From: Flavobacteriaceae bacterium CG2_30_31_66
GTDB taxonomy: Bacteria; Bacteroidota; Bacteroidia; Flavobacteriales; Flavobacteriaceae
Length of the DNA: 64,000 bases
NCBI GenBank assembly: GCA_001873065.1
Contig: MNYM01000049.1
Span: 1-64,000 of the forward strand
Direction of reading: 5' to 3'
Below the pieces are notes generated by a model. The model worked only from the letters and a program-made list of their open reading frames with translations. It was not told the DNA's origin and made no database searches. Shown here piece by piece: positions 7,462 through 17,651 of this stretch (the stretch's first letter is position 1; the number at the start of each line of letters is the position of its first letter). A program made the position numbers and the translations under genes.

Positions 7462-9813
7462 TTATTTCGAAATAATTTCCAAAACCAATTCTTTTGTCAA
7501 TGGTTTTCCGTTGGCAATTTCTTTGATTTTTTCAAATGGGAATAAAAAGGTGCACCCATTTTTATATTCAGAGCAACCATAAGCTGTTTTGCCTTTCAAG
7601 ATAATTCCTTTTTGACATTTTGGACACGGAATTTTTTCAGTTTTAGTTGTTTCAGTTTTGGAAACAATTCCTTTTTTGGGTTCTAATTTCACATTGAAAT
7701 TTTCGTCAAAACGAATCAAACCAGCTACTTTTTTAGTTTCATAAGTAAAACCTGTCAAATGGGTTGTACAACCTTTTTCAATCAAACGAATTAGTTGATT
7801 TTCAGAGATTTTCTTGCCAAAAATTTCAAAAGGAATTTTGAAATCACAGTTATTTTTATATTCAGAACAACCAAAAGCAGCAGAACCTTTTAGGATTGTT
7901 CCTTTTTTACATTTTGGACATTTTTTTCCTGCAAGTTGTTTGTCTTTTTTGTCATTACGAGGAGTTGAGGACGAAGTACTCTTTTTAGTATTAGCAGATT
8001 GCTTCGCGGCATTCGCAATGACTGGTGAGTTTGATGAGATTCTTTTGACAGTCGAATTTGAACGCACTTCATTCACCAAATCTTCCACCATTTTTTTCAT
8101 ATTACTGATAAAAGTTCCAGCGTTGAATTTCCCTCTTTCAATTTCTTTCAAACGTTTTTCCCACTGTCCAGTTAATTCAGCTGATTTCAGCAATTCATTG
8201 TCAATCAAATCAATCAAATCAATGCCTGTTTGGGTTGGAATTACCAATTTTTTTTGACGCTCAATGTATTTTCGTTTAAACAACGTTTCAATAATACTCG
8301 CTCTTGTAGAAGGTCTTCCAATACCATTTTCTTTCATCAATTCGCGCATTTCATCATCATCTACTTGTTTTCCAGCAGTTTCCATGGCTCTCAACAAACT
8401 TGCTTCTGTAAAGTTTTTGGGAGGTTTGGTTTCTTTTTGCAAAAAAGAAGGTTCATGAGATCCTTTTTCTCCTTCTATGAATGTGGGTAAAATAGCGTGT
8501 TCATTGGTTTCTTTTTTTAGTGCGCTTTCATTAGTCGCAAAAACCACTCTCCAACCTTGCGTAATGATTTCTTTTCCAGAGGTTTTGAAAGGAACATCAG
8601 CAGCTTTTCCTAAAACAGTCGTATTTGCAACTTCAGAATCTGGATAAAAAACAGCAATAAATCTTCGAGTTATGCTGTCATAAACTTGTTGCTGATTGTA
8701 TGGCAAATTCGCCTCAATTCCAGTAGGAATAATTGCATGGTGATCTGTGACTTTTTTATCATCAAAAACCCGAGTTGTTTTTTTGATTTTCTTGCCTAAA
8801 AGCGGTTGTGTCAAATCGCTATAATTTGTTAGTTTTGATAAAATTCCACCAACTTTCGGATATACATCATTGGGTAAAAAAGTAGTATCAACTCTTGGAT
8901 ACGTTACCACTTTCATTTCATACAATTTCTGTACGATTTTTAAAGTATCATCTGCAGAAAATCCAAATTTATTGTTGCAATGAACCTGCAAACCAGTTAA
9001 ATCAAACAATTTAGGAGCATAATCTGTTCCTTTTTTTTTGTTGACAGACACAATTTCAAAGTCAGCTTCTTTGACTTTATTTGCCAAAATTTCACCCTCT
9101 ACTTGATGTTGAAATCGTCCATCTTCATAATTGAACAAGGTATTTCTATACGTGGTTTGCAACTCCCAATAAGGTTCAGGTTTAAAATTTTGAATTTCTT
9201 TATAACGATTTACCAACATTGCTAAGGTAGGAGTTTGCACTCTTCCAATAGACAACACTTGTTTATAACCACCATATTTTAAGGTGTATAAACGAGTAGC
9301 ATTTAAGCCCAAAAGCCAATCTCCAATCGCTCTTGAATAGCCAGCATAATACAAATTATCGTATTTTTTGGAAGATTCTAATTTTTCAAAACCCTCTTTG
9401 ATGGCTTCTTCCGTCAAGGAAGAAATCCATAGACGTTTTACTTCGCCCTTATAATTGCATTGATTCATCACCCAACGTTGAATGAGTTCACCTTCTTGTC
9501 CAGCATCACCACAATTGATGACAACTTCGGCTTTTTCAAACAAGGATTTTACAATATTAAATTGCTTTCTGATGCCAGCCTCATCTGTAACTTTGGTATC
9601 AAAACGATCTGGCAACATGGGTAAATTGTTCAAATCCCAATTTTTCCAATGAGGTTTGTAATCTTTTGGGTCTAAAAGTGTGCAGAGATGTCCAAAAGTG
9701 TAGGTTACTGCATAGCCATTGCCTTCAAAATAGCCATCACGTTTGGTGTTGGCTCCTAAAATTTGGGCAATTTCTCTTGCTACACTTGGTTTTTCGGCAA
9801 TACAGACTTTCAT
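7462..9813 (-). CDS. topB: DNA topoisomerase III
   Basis: 783 aa type IA topoisomerase, relaxing negative supercoils and decatenating DNA. The N-terminal Toprim domain shows EKPSVAREIAQILGA and GDAGQEGELIQRW. The active-site tyrosine is Y305 in VVTYPRVDTTF, and SIGRVQTPTLAMLV and ENGIGRPSTRASIIETL are typical. The C-terminus has two zinc-ribbon-like repeats (CPKCKKG...FGCSEYKNNC and CPKCQKG...YGCSEYKNGC). Between the core and the first ribbon, residues about 597-621 are encoded by a 73-bp dispersed inverted-repeat element read in frame. The GNAT gene lies 24 nt upstream on the same strand, so the two may share a transcript. Confidence 0.95.
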   Translation of the reverse strand: MKVCIAEKPSVAREIAQILGANTKRDGYFEGNGYAVTYTFGHLCTLLDPKDYKPHWKNWDLNNLPMLPDRFDTKVTDEAGIRKQFNIVKSLFEKAEVVINCGDAGQEGELIQRWVMNQCNYKGEVKRLWISSLTEEAIKEGFEKLESSKKYDNLYYAGYSRAIGDWLLGLNATRLYTLKYGGYKQVLSIGRVQTPTLAMLVNRYKEIQNFKPEPYWELQTTYRNTLFNYEDGRFQHQVEGEILANKVKEADFEIVSVNKKKGTDYAPKLFDLTGLQVHCNNKFGFSADDTLKIVQKLYEMKVVTYPRVDTTFLPNDVYPKVGGILSKLTNYSDLTQPLLGKKIKKTTRVFDDKKVTDHHAIIPTGIEANLPYNQQQVYDSITRRFIAVFYPDSEVANTTVLGKAADVPFKTSGKEIITQGWRVVFATNESALKKETNEHAILPTFIEGEKGSHEPSFLQKETKPPKNFTEASLLRAMETAGKQVDDDEMRELMKENGIGRPSTRASIIETLFKRKYIERQKKLVIPTQTGIDLIDLIDNELLKSAELTGQWEKRLKEIERGKFNAGTFISNMKKMVEDLVNEVRSNSTVKRISSNSPVIANAAKQSANTKKSTSSSTPRNDKKDKQLAGKKCPKCKKGTILKGSAAFGCSEYKNNCDFKIPFEIFGKKISENQLIRLIEKGCTTHLTGFTYETKKVAGLIRFDENFNVKLEPKKGIVSKTETTKTEKIPCPKCQKGIILKGKTAYGCSEYKNGCTFLFPFEKIKEIANGKPLTKELVLEIISK
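7951..8023. repeat. MITE-like 73-bp inverted-repeat element inside topB
   Basis: The element starts gtcattacga and ends tcgcaatgac, imperfect inverted termini (9 of 10 bp). The inner parts also pair loosely (gaggacgaagtac against gattgcttcgcgg). The words cattgcga... and gaagcaatct are those of small dispersed repeats found between genes in many bacteria. Here it is read in topB as a low-complexity linker (SPVIANAAKQSANTKKS...TPRND) without breaking the frame. Confidence 0.6.
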
Positions 9814-9837
9814 GAAGGGTTTTTAATTCGATGCAAG

Positions 9838-10350
9838 CTACTGAATTATTTTCTCAAATGCCAAACGTTTGTCTCCATAACTTGTCTTAATAATGCCACA
9901 ATATTGATAGCCCAACCTTTTCACCAAAGATTGCATTCCTTGATTTTCTTGATGTGTATCGATTTTTAAACTTTGGATATTTTGTTCCTTTAAAAATGCG
10001 TGAAAATAGTCAAATACGAATTGTGCAATTCCTAGTTTTCTGAACTCTTTTTTGGTTGCCAATCTGTGAATAACGCCATATTTTTCAGTTTCTGGAATCA
10101 CCCAATTTCCTTCAATAATTTTGTAAGTTGGTTCACCAGTTATAGAAAACATAGTGGTTGCAATGATTTGGTTTTCAGTATTTAAAACCACATAACTTTC
10201 GTTGTTTTTGATATCATTTTCAATTTGAGTTTTGTTTGGATATCCATTTTGCCATTGGTCAATTTGAAGAGACTTCAACAATGCTTTTGCATCATCAATA
10301 ATTTCTAAAATGTTGGGAATATCATCAAAAGTTGCTTTTCTAATGTTCAT
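9838..10350 (-). CDS. GNAT family N-acetyltransferase
   Basis: 170 aa. Starts MNIRKATFDDIPNILEII, the usual first strand and helix of GNAT enzymes. The acetyl-CoA-binding motif A region is IHRLATKKEFRKLGIAQFVFDYF, followed by LKIDTHQENQGMQSLVKRLGYQYCG, typical of the C-terminal part. Substrate unknown. It lies between lysA and topB on the same strand; a terminator separates it from lysA. Confidence 0.85.
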   Translation of the reverse strand: MNIRKATFDDIPNILEIIDDAKALLKSLQIDQWQNGYPNKTQIENDIKNNESYVVLNTENQIIATTMFSITGEPTYKIIEGNWVIPETEKYGVIHRLATKKEFRKLGIAQFVFDYFHAFLKEQNIQSLKIDTHQENQGMQSLVKRLGYQYCGIIKTSYGDKRLAFEKIIQ

Positions 10351-10363
10351 AAATTATTTGCAT

Positions 10364-10405
10364 AAAAAAACCACGAAATTCCAAGTATTTTTTGAAATTT
10401 CGTGG
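10364..10405 (-). terminator. Terminator downstream of lysA
   Basis: Read on the minus strand, ccacgaaatt (10405-10396) pairs with its complement at 10380-10371, followed by a run of seven T. It lies just behind the lysA stop and separates it from the GNAT gene. Confidence 0.75.
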
Positions 10406-10424
10406 CTAAAAATACTATTTTATT

Positions 10425-11663
10425 TTAAGCTGTGACAGCATTTTTTGAGGCTGTTTTTGGGAGTTTTACCACTTCTTGATTTTGTAAAATATCTTGAATG
10501 GTTTGTCTTTTTCTGATCAAATAATCTTTGCCATCCACAACCATTACCTCTGCAGGCAAATACCGTGAATTGTAGTTGGAAGCCATTGAAAAACAATAAG
10601 CACCTGCATTGTGAAAACACAAAACATCTTCTTCTGAAATTTCGGCAATTCGTCTGTTTGAGGCAAACGTATCAGTTTCACAAATGTAACCAACCACAGA
10701 ATAATAGCGATCTCGTCCTTCAGGATTTGAAATGTTAGTGATGTGATGATACGCATCATACATCATTGGTCTTACCAAATGATTAAAACCAGAATCAACA
10801 TGAGCAAAAACAGTTGAAGTAGTTTGTTTCACCACATTTACTTTGGCTAAAAACGACCCAGCTTCAGACACTAAAAATTTTCCAGGTTCGAACATTAATG
10901 TGATTTCTTTGCCATATTCTGCGCAAAATTCATTGAAACGTTCTGTCAATTGAATACCTAATTGTTCAATATCTGTTGAAATATCATTGGGTTTATAAGG
11001 TACTTTAAAGCCACTTCCAAAGTCAATAAAATCGATATTATCAAACTGTTTTGCAACATCAAACAAAATATCTGTGGCACGCAAAAAAGTATCAATGTCC
11101 AAAATATCAGAACCTGTGTGCATGTGAATTCCGTTGATATTCATTTTGGTATTTTCCACAACTCTTTTGATATGAGGCACTTGATGAATGGAAATTCCGA
11201 ATTTAGAATCAATATGACCTACAGAAATTTTTGAATTTCCACCAGCCATGATGTGGGGATTGATGCGTACACAAACCGGAATTTCAGGATGTTTTTGTCC
11301 AAATATTTCTAAGATTGATAAATTATCAATATTGATTTGTACACCTAATTTGGCAACTTCCTCAATTTCTTGTAATGAAACGCCATTTGGAGTGTAAATA
11401 ATTCGTTTAGGATCAATGCCAGTTGTCAATCCAAGTTGCACTTCTTGAATAGATACAGTATCCAAACCAGCTCCTAAATTGGTAAAAAATTGTAAAATAT
11501 TAATATTTGAAAGTGCTTTTACTGCATAATTCAATTTTAAGTTTTTAACGCCGCTAAAAGCAGTTGTTAATCTATGATATTGAGAAGCGATTTTATCTGT
11601 ATCATAAACATACAAAGGACTTCCATATTTTTTTGCCAATTCTAAAAGTTGTGATCTTTCCAC
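10425..11663 (-). CDS. lysA: Diaminopimelate decarboxylase
   Basis: 412 aa fold-type III PLP enzyme that turns meso-diaminopimelate into L-lysine, the last step of lysine synthesis. The PLP lysine is in LNYAVKALSN, the glycine-rich phosphate loop in GSGFKVPY, and the active-site cysteine motif is GYICETDTFASNR, followed by FHNAGAYCFSMASNYN. The most upstream family-like start is a GTG at 11663; no ATG lies close by. It is divergent from parE, with about 220 bp between them. Confidence 0.95.
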   Translation of the reverse strand: MERSQLLELAKKYGSPLYVYDTDKIASQYHRLTTAFSGVKNLKLNYAVKALSNINILQFFTNLGAGLDTVSIQEVQLGLTTGIDPKRIIYTPNGVSLQEIEEVAKLGVQINIDNLSILEIFGQKHPEIPVCVRINPHIMAGGNSKISVGHIDSKFGISIHQVPHIKRVVENTKMNINGIHMHTGSDILDIDTFLRATDILFDVAKQFDNIDFIDFGSGFKVPYKPNDISTDIEQLGIQLTERFNEFCAEYGKEITLMFEPGKFLVSEAGSFLAKVNVVKQTTSTVFAHVDSGFNHLVRPMMYDAYHHITNISNPEGRDRYYSVVGYICETDTFASNRRIAEISEEDVLCFHNAGAYCFSMASNYNSRYLPAEVMVVDGKDYLIRKRQTIQDILQNQEVVKLPKTASKNAVTA

Positions 11664-11884
11664 TTTTTTCTATAATTTTGAATTGCAAAAATACATAATT
11701 TGTTAACTATTTTGTGATTTGTATAAAAATACAACAAATTGATTTTTTTTGTGTTTTTTGTCTGTCAAAAGTTGTTAAAATCCGTTGAAATCCTGTTGAT
11801 AACTAATTAAAACAACCTTTTTATTTTATTGGGTTAAATGGTAATTTAGCGAGTACTTCAAACCGATAAAACGAACGTGATTTC

Positions 11885-13741
11885 ATGAGTCAAGAAACAA
11901 AATATACAGAAGATAATATTAGATCATTAGATTGGAAAGAGCACATCAGAATGCGTCCAGGAATGTATATTGGAAAATTGGGTGATGGTTCTTCTGCTGA
12001 TGACGGAATTTATATTTTATTAAAAGAAGTTATTGACAATTCTATTGATGAATTTGTCATGGGTTCAGGAAAATCCATCGAAGTTTCTATTCAAGGAGAA
12101 AAAGTTACGGTGCGCGATTTTGGACGTGGAATACCACTTGGAAAAGTAGTGGACGTGGTTTCAAAAATGAATACTGGCGGAAAATATGATTCAAAAGCGT
12201 TCAAAAAATCAGTAGGATTAAATGGTGTTGGAACCAAAGCTGTGAATGCCCTTTCTTCTTTTTTTAAGGTTGAATCTACACGTGAGGGAAAATCTGCTTC
12301 GGCAGAATTTTCAAAAGGAGAATTGCAAAATCAAGAATTATTGGAAGAAACTTCTCGCAGAAAAGGAACCAAAGTTTCATTTATTCCTGATGAAACTATC
12401 TTCAAAAAATACAAATTCAGAAATGAATATGTAGCCAAAATGTTAAAAAACTATGTGTATTTAAACACAGGATTGACGATTATTTTTAATGGAGAAAAAT
12501 ATTTTTCTGACAACGGTTTGAAAGATTTATTGGAAGATTATAACAGTAAAGATGACATGTTATACCCAATAATTCACCTAAAAGGTCATGATATTGAAGT
12601 CGCAATTACGCATAGCAAAACGCAATATTCTGAAGAATATCACTCGTTTGTAAACGGACAAAATACCACGCAAGGAGGAACACATTTGGCAGCATTTAGA
12701 GAAGCTTTTGTGAAAACAATTAGAGAATTTTATGGAAAGAATTTTGAATCCTCTGATGTTCGAAAATCAATTATATCTGCGGTTGCGATTAAAGTGACAG
12801 AACCTGTTTTTGAAAGTCAGACAAAAACAAAATTAGGTTCTACTGATATGGGCGGAGATTTGCCCACAGTTCGAACTTTTATCAACGACTTTCTAAAAAC
12901 GCATTTAGACAATTATTTACATAAAAATCCGGAAACTGCCGAGAAATTATTGCGAAAAATAATGCAAGCAGAAAGAGAACGAAAAGAGCTTTCTGGAATT
13001 CGAAAATTGGCAAAAGATCGTGCAAAAAAATCGAGTTTACATAATAAAAAATTGAGAGATTGCAGAGTGCATTTAGATGATATCAAACACGAAAATTATC
13101 TAGACTCCACCTTGTTCATTACAGAAGGAGATTCTGCTTCTGGTTCTATCACAAAATCAAGAAATGTCAATACACAAGCCGTTTTTAGCTTGAAAGGAAA
13201 ACCTTTAAATTCGTATGGATTGAGTAAAAAAATTGTGTACGAAAATGAAGAATTTAACCTGTTGCAAGCAGCTTTGAATATTGAAGATGGTTTGGACGAA
13301 TTGCGTTACAATAATATTGTGATAGCCACAGATGCTGATGTAGATGGCATGCACATTCGCTTATTGTTAATTACTTTTTTCCTACAGTTTTTTCCTGAAT
13401 TGATCAAAGAAGGTCATTTATATATTTTAGAAACACCACTTTTTAGAGTTCGAGACAAAAAGGAAACCGTTTATTGTTATTCTGAAGAAGAAAAACAAGC
13501 TGCTATGGAGAAATTAAGAGGAAAACCCGAAATTACTCGTTTTAAAGGTTTGGGTGAAATTTCGCCCAATGAATTTGTTCATTTTATTGGTGACGATATT
13601 CGTTTAGACCCTGTGATGTTGGACAAAGAAATGTCAATTGAACAAATGTTGGAATTCTATATGGGGAAAAACACGCCTGATAGACAAAAATTTATCATTG
13701 ATAATTTGAAAGTGGAATTGGATATTGTAGAGGAGGTTTAA
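11885..13741 (+). CDS. parE: DNA topoisomerase IV subunit B
   Basis: 618 aa GHKL-ATPase subunit. ATP-site motifs: [21 protein letters not shown] and [14 protein letters not shown]; the Toprim acidic residues are in [10 protein letters not shown] and [11 protein letters not shown]. The C-terminal pattern [10 protein letters not shown] replaces the GyrB version, so ParE is more likely than GyrB. Together with parC at 14954 it makes the decatenating enzyme for chromosome segregation. In related genomes parE and parC normally adjoin; here three small genes lie between them. Confidence 0.93.
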   Translation: MSQETKYTEDNIRSLDWKEHIRMRPGMYIGKLGDGSSADDGIYILLKEVIDNSIDEFVMGSGKSIEVSIQGEKVTVRDFGRGIPLGKVVDVVSKMNTGGKYDSKAFKKSVGLNGVGTKAVNALSSFFKVESTREGKSASAEFSKGELQNQELLEETSRRKGTKVSFIPDETIFKKYKFRNEYVAKMLKNYVYLNTGLTIIFNGEKYFSDNGLKDLLEDYNSKDDMLYPIIHLKGHDIEVAITHSKTQYSEEYHSFVNGQNTTQGGTHLAAFREAFVKTIREFYGKNFESSDVRKSIISAVAIKVTEPVFESQTKTKLGSTDMGGDLPTVRTFINDFLKTHLDNYLHKNPETAEKLLRKIMQAERERKELSGIRKLAKDRAKKSSLHNKKLRDCRVHLDDIKHENYLDSTLFITEGDSASGSITKSRNVNTQAVFSLKGKPLNSYGLSKKIVYENEEFNLLQAALNIEDGLDELRYNNIVIATDADVDGMHIRLLLITFFLQFFPELIKEGHLYILETPLFRVRDKKETVYCYSEEEKQAAMEKLRGKPEITRFKGLGEISPNEFVHFIGDDIRLDPVMLDKEMSIEQMLEFYMGKNTPDRQKFIIDNLKVELDIVEEV

Positions 13742-13753
13742 ATTTTTAAAAAT

Positions 13754-13930
13754 ATGAACATCAAATTTCAAACAAAAGAAGAAAGTAAAAAAGAGCAATT
13801 AGCTGCTTTTTTAAAACTAACACCTTCAGAAAGAGTGATTCATTTTTATAGATTGATGGAGCGATTGAAAGATTTCCCAACTCAAAAAACAATTAAAAAT
13901 AATTTTGAAATTATCATTCATGAAAAATAA
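13754..13930 (+). CDS. Small hypothetical protein upstream of a nucleotidyltransferase
   Basis: 58 aa, starting MNIKFQTKEESKKEQL and ending NFEIIIHEK. I do not recognise a named family. It is charged, likely helical, with LTPSERVIHFYRLMERL in the middle. The ATG lies 12 nt after the parE stop, and its stop overlaps the next gene by 11 nt, which argues for a real, coupled gene. A small protein directly before a nucleotidyltransferase resembles toxin-antitoxin pairs, but nothing in this sequence proves that. Confidence 0.6.
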   Translation: MNIKFQTKEESKKEQLAAFLKLTPSERVIHFYRLMERLKDFPTQKTIKNNFEIIIHEK

Positions 13931-14411
13931 TTGGGAAGAGAACATCAATCAATTTATTGGTTTGTCTAACAAATATCAAGTAAAAATGATTATGGTTGGT
14001 GGCGGTGCTGTCAATTTTCATGGATATCAACGTCATTCTGCTGATGTAGATTTTTGGATTTCAACGGTTGATGAAAATTTACAAAAATTGGTAAATGTTT
14101 TCAAAGATATGGGTTACGAAATCGATGATTTTCCTGACGAAGTTAAAAATCAAATGCAAAATATTTCTGTTAAGTTTTCTCCTTTAGATTTAGATTTAGA
14201 ATTGATAACACGTTTTTCATCATCCAAAACTTTTGAAGAAGCCTATAAAAAAAGTGAAGAAGCGTTTATTGAAGGAGAAAAAATATTGAAATGGCGTGTT
14301 TTGTCTTTTGATGATTTGATTGATAGTAAAATTAAAGCACAAAGACCCAAAGATTTGTTGGATATTCAGCAATTGCAAGAAATAAAAAATGAAAAAGAAA
14401 GAGGAAATTAG
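13920..14411 (+). CDS. MNT/AbiEii-like nucleotidyltransferase
   Basis: 163 aa. The pol-beta-type nucleotidyltransferase core is visible: MIMVGGGAVNFHGYQRHSAD followed by the metal-binding D-x-D of DVDFWI. Later LDLELI and the segment LSFDDLIDSKIKAQRPKDLLDI match the C-terminal part of AbiEii/minimal nucleotidyltransferases. Such proteins modify RNA or partner proteins, often in toxin-antitoxin or phage-defence pairs. The ATG at 13920 overlaps the upstream small gene, and the downstream ORF6N gene overlaps this one by 23 nt, making a tight three-gene cassette between parE and parC. Confidence 0.78.
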   Translation: MKNNWEENINQFIGLSNKYQVKMIMVGGGAVNFHGYQRHSADVDFWISTVDENLQKLVNVFKDMGYEIDDFPDEVKNQMQNISVKFSPLDLDLELITRFSSSKTFEEAYKKSEEAFIEGEKILKWRVLSFDDLIDSKIKAQRPKDLLDIQQLQEIKNEKERGN

Positions 14412-14931
14412 TATCATTCTTGATGAAATTATTTCAAACAAAATCTATTTGATTCGAAATCAAAAAGTAATGATTGATAGAGATTTATCGGAATTGTATC
14501 AAGTGGAAACAAGGGTTTTAAAACAGTCCGTTAAAAGAAATATCAATCGTTTTCCAGAAGATTTTTTGTTTGAACTCAGTAAAAATGAATTTGAAAATTG
14601 GAGATCACAATTTGTGACCTCCAATGCTGACAAAATGGGATTAAGATACGCTCCAATGGCATTTACAGAGCAAGGTGTTGCCATGTTGTCAAGTGTTTTG
14701 AATAGTGAAAGAGCCATTGCAGTGAATATAAAAATCATCAGAATTTTTACAAAAATGCGCGAATATTTGTCTGATAATTTGACTGTAAGACTTGAAATTG
14801 AAGAAATTAAAAAGAAATTATCCAATCATTCAAAAAATATAGAATTGGTTTTTAATTATTTAGATGAATTGATTGATAAAAAAGAAAATCCAACATCAAG
14901 ACCAACTATAGGTTACAAAAAGAAATCATAA
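14389..14931 (+). CDS. ORF6N domain protein
   Basis: 180 aa. Residues about 12-100 carry the ORF6N pattern: NKIYLIRNQKVMIDRDLSEL, YQVETRVLKQSVKRNINRFP, and YAPMAFTEQGVAMLSSVLNS. This is a DNA-binding domain of phage and mobile-element origin, related to KilA-N/Bro-type modules. The C-terminus is a charged, probably coiled region ending in GYKKKS. Its start overlaps the nucleotidyltransferase gene, and parC begins 22 nt after its stop, so parC transcription may pass through it. Confidence 0.85.
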   Translation: MKKKEEISIILDEIISNKIYLIRNQKVMIDRDLSELYQVETRVLKQSVKRNINRFPEDFLFELSKNEFENWRSQFVTSNADKMGLRYAPMAFTEQGVAMLSSVLNSERAIAVNIKIIRIFTKMREYLSDNLTVRLEIEEIKKKLSNHSKNIELVFNYLDELIDKKENPTSRPTIGYKKKS

Positions 14932-14953
14932 AACTCAACAAATTATTTTTTAG

Positions 14954-17650
14954 ATGAGTGAAGAAATAAACGAAAACGAATACGAAAAAAACATTCCTAA
15001 TCAAGCTGAATCAGCACCAGAGGAAACTATTACCAAAGTTACAGGAATGTACAAAGAATGGTTTTTGGATTATGCCTCGTATGTAATTTTAGAAAGAGCA
15101 GTGCCTGCTTTGATGGATGGATTAAAACCTGTTCAAAGAAGAATCATGCATTCAATGAAAGATTTGGATGATGGTCGTTACAATAAAGTTGCCAATATTG
15201 TGGGTCATACTATGCAATATCATCCTCATGGAGATGCTTCAATTGCAGACGCAATGGTTCAAATTGCGCAAAAAGAATTGCTCATTGATATGCAAGGAAA
15301 TTGGGGAAATATCCTCACAGGTGATAGAGCTGCAGCTTCAAGATATATTGAAGCACGTTTATCAAAATTTGCGTTAGAAGTTGTTTTCAATCCAAAAACT
15401 ACCAAATGGCAGGCTTCATACGATGGACGAAAAAAAGAGCCTATAAATCTTCCAGTGAAATTTCCTTTGCTTTTAGCGCAAGGTGCTGAAGGAATTGCCG
15501 TTGGGTTATCAACCAAAATTTTACCCCACAATTTTATTGAATTGATTGATGCGTCTATCAAATATTTAAAAGGAAAATCTTTTACAATTTTGCCTGATTT
15601 TTTAACAGGAGGTATTGCAGATTTTTCTCATTATAACGACGGAAAACGTGGAGGAAAAGTACGCGTTCGAGCAAAAATTTCGCAGTTTGATAAAAAAACA
15701 CTGATTATTACTGAAATTCCTTTCGGAACAACCACCACAACATTGATCGAAAGTATCATCAAAGCCAATGAAAAAGGAACCATTAAAATAAAAAAAATTG
15801 AAGACAACACTGCTGCTGAAGTAGAAATTGTGTTGCATTTGCCACCCAATGTTTCACCTGATAAAACCATAGATGCTTTATACGCTTTTACGAGCTGTGA
15901 AAATTCAATTTCGCCTTTGTGTTGCATTATCGAAGACAACAAACCTTTGTTTGGAGGTGTTACTCAAATGCTCAAACATTCTACTGATAACACAGTTTTG
16001 CTCTTAAAACGTGAGCTGGAAATTCAGTTAGATGAATTGGAAGAACAATGGCATTTTGCCTCTTTAGAACGCATTTTTATTGAAAACAGAATCTATAGAG
16101 ATATTGAAGAAGAGGAAACTTGGGAAGGAGTTATTGAAGCTATTGATAAGGGATTAAAACCACATATTGCACATCTTAAAAGAGCGATTAGTGTTGAGGA
16201 TATTGAGCGTTTGACGGAAATACGAATTAAGAAAATTTCAAAATTTGATATCGACAAAGCCAAACAATTTATTGAAAGTTTGGAACAAAAAATTGCAGGT
16301 GTTAAACATCATTTAAATAATTTGATTGAATTTGCCATTGATTATTTCAAAAGTTTGAAAGAAAAATTCGGAAAAGGCAAAGAACGCAAAACCGAAATCC
16401 GAATTTTTGATGATATTGAAGCTACAAAAGTAGCCATGAACAATGCCAAACTATATGTAAACAGAGCAGAAGGTTTTGTGGGAACTTCATTAAAAAAAGA
16501 CGAATTTGTCACAGATTGTTCAGACATTGATGACGTTATTATTTTTAGAAAAGATGGCAAAATGATGGTTACCAAAGTCGATGCAAAAAACTTTGTTGGA
16601 AAAGATATTATTCATGTGGCTGTTTTCAAAAAGAAAGATAGAAGAACTGTTTATAATTTTATCTACAAAGATGGTTCAAAAGGGCCAAGTTACATGAAAC
16701 GCTTTACAGTCACAGGCGTAACACGTGACAAAGAATATGATTTAACGAATGGCAACAAAGGTTCAGAAGTGCATTATTTTTCTGCAAATCCAAATGGAGA
16801 AGCTGAAGTGGTGACTATTAATTTACGTGCTGTTGGAAGCGTCAAAAAGCTGAAATGGGATATAGATTTTGCAGATTTAGCAATTAAAGGAAGAGACGTT
16901 CGTGGAAATACAATTACCAAATTCGCCATAAAAAGCATCGATTTCAAGTATGAAGGAGTGTCTACTTTAAAGCCAAGAAAAATTTGGTTTGATGACACAG
17001 TGCAACGTTTAAATGTAGATGAAAGAGGAGAATTGTTGGGCGAATTCAAAGCAGAAGATAAGTTGTTAATCATCACACAACATGGAAAAGCAAAAGCTGT
17101 AAAACCAGATTTGACGATGCATTTTGAAGATGATATGATTGTTTTAGAAAAGTGGAAACCTCAAAAACCAATTTCTGTAATTTATTTTGATGGCGAAAAA
17201 GAGCGCTATTTTGTAAAACGTTTTATTATTGAAACTCCTGAAAAAGAAGAACTTTTTATTTCTGACCATCCAAAATCGCAATTAGAAATTGTAGCAACAG
17301 ATTATAGACCAATTGCAGAGGTTTTTTTCTCAAAAAGAAGTTTGGAAAACCTCATCGTAAATTTTGAGGAGTTTATTGCAGTAAAAGGAATCAAAGCACT
17401 TGGAAATCAGTTAACTACTGAAAAAATAAAACAAGTCAATTTGAAAGAACCTTTGCCTTTTGAAGAGCCAGAAATAGAACTTATTGATGATGTTGAAGTC
17501 ATTGATGAAGAAATTGTAGCCGATATTTTGCCTTTAGAAATTACAATTGTTGAAAAATCAAACTCAGACTCAGATGAAGAAAAAACAATTATGAAGAAAA
17601 AAATTGATAAAAAGAAAAATGACGATGAAAGTCAAATTAAACTATTTTAA
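14954..17650 (+). CDS. parC: DNA topoisomerase IV subunit A
   Basis: 898 aa, long for ParC but normal for Bacteroidota. The breakage-reunion domain shows LKPVQRRIMHSM, HTMQYHPHGDASIADAM, and the catalytic tyrosine in DRAAASRYIEARLS. LTEIRIKKISKFD ends the coiled-coil gate region. The C-terminal beta-propeller part follows, ending in an acidic and then lysine-rich tail (residues about 835-898). It pairs with ParE at 11885. A DUF2834 gene follows after one base. Confidence 0.93.
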   Translation: MSEEINENEYEKNIPNQAESAPEETITKVTGMYKEWFLDYASYVILERAVPALMDGLKPVQRRIMHSMKDLDDGRYNKVANIVGHTMQYHPHGDASIADAMVQIAQKELLIDMQGNWGNILTGDRAAASRYIEARLSKFALEVVFNPKTTKWQASYDGRKKEPINLPVKFPLLLAQGAEGIAVGLSTKILPHNFIELIDASIKYLKGKSFTILPDFLTGGIADFSHYNDGKRGGKVRVRAKISQFDKKTLIITEIPFGTTTTTLIESIIKANEKGTIKIKKIEDNTAAEVEIVLHLPPNVSPDKTIDALYAFTSCENSISPLCCIIEDNKPLFGGVTQMLKHSTDNTVLLLKRELEIQLDELEEQWHFASLERIFIENRIYRDIEEEETWEGVIEAIDKGLKPHIAHLKRAISVEDIERLTEIRIKKISKFDIDKAKQFIESLEQKIAGVKHHLNNLIEFAIDYFKSLKEKFGKGKERKTEIRIFDDIEATKVAMNNAKLYVNRAEGFVGTSLKKDEFVTDCSDIDDVIIFRKDGKMMVTKVDAKNFVGKDIIHVAVFKKKDRRTVYNFIYKDGSKGPSYMKRFTVTGVTRDKEYDLTNGNKGSEVHYFSANPNGEAEVVTINLRAVGSVKKLKWDIDFADLAIKGRDVRGNTITKFAIKSIDFKYEGVSTLKPRKIWFDDTVQRLNVDERGELLGEFKAEDKLLIITQHGKAKAVKPDLTMHFEDDMIVLEKWKPQKPISVIYFDGEKERYFVKRFIIETPEKEELFISDHPKSQLEIVATDYRPIAEVFFSKRSLENLIVNFEEFIAVKGIKALGNQLTTEKIKQVNLKEPLPFEEPEIELIDDVEVIDEEIVADILPLEITIVEKSNSDSDEEKTIMKKKIDKKKNDDESQIKLF

Positions 17651-17651
17651 A

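Noticed and set aside
7814..8257. 147-codon open frame on the plus strand
   Set aside because: It is antisense to topB, has low-complexity Phe/Ser-rich sequence and no family pattern; a shadow of the real gene.
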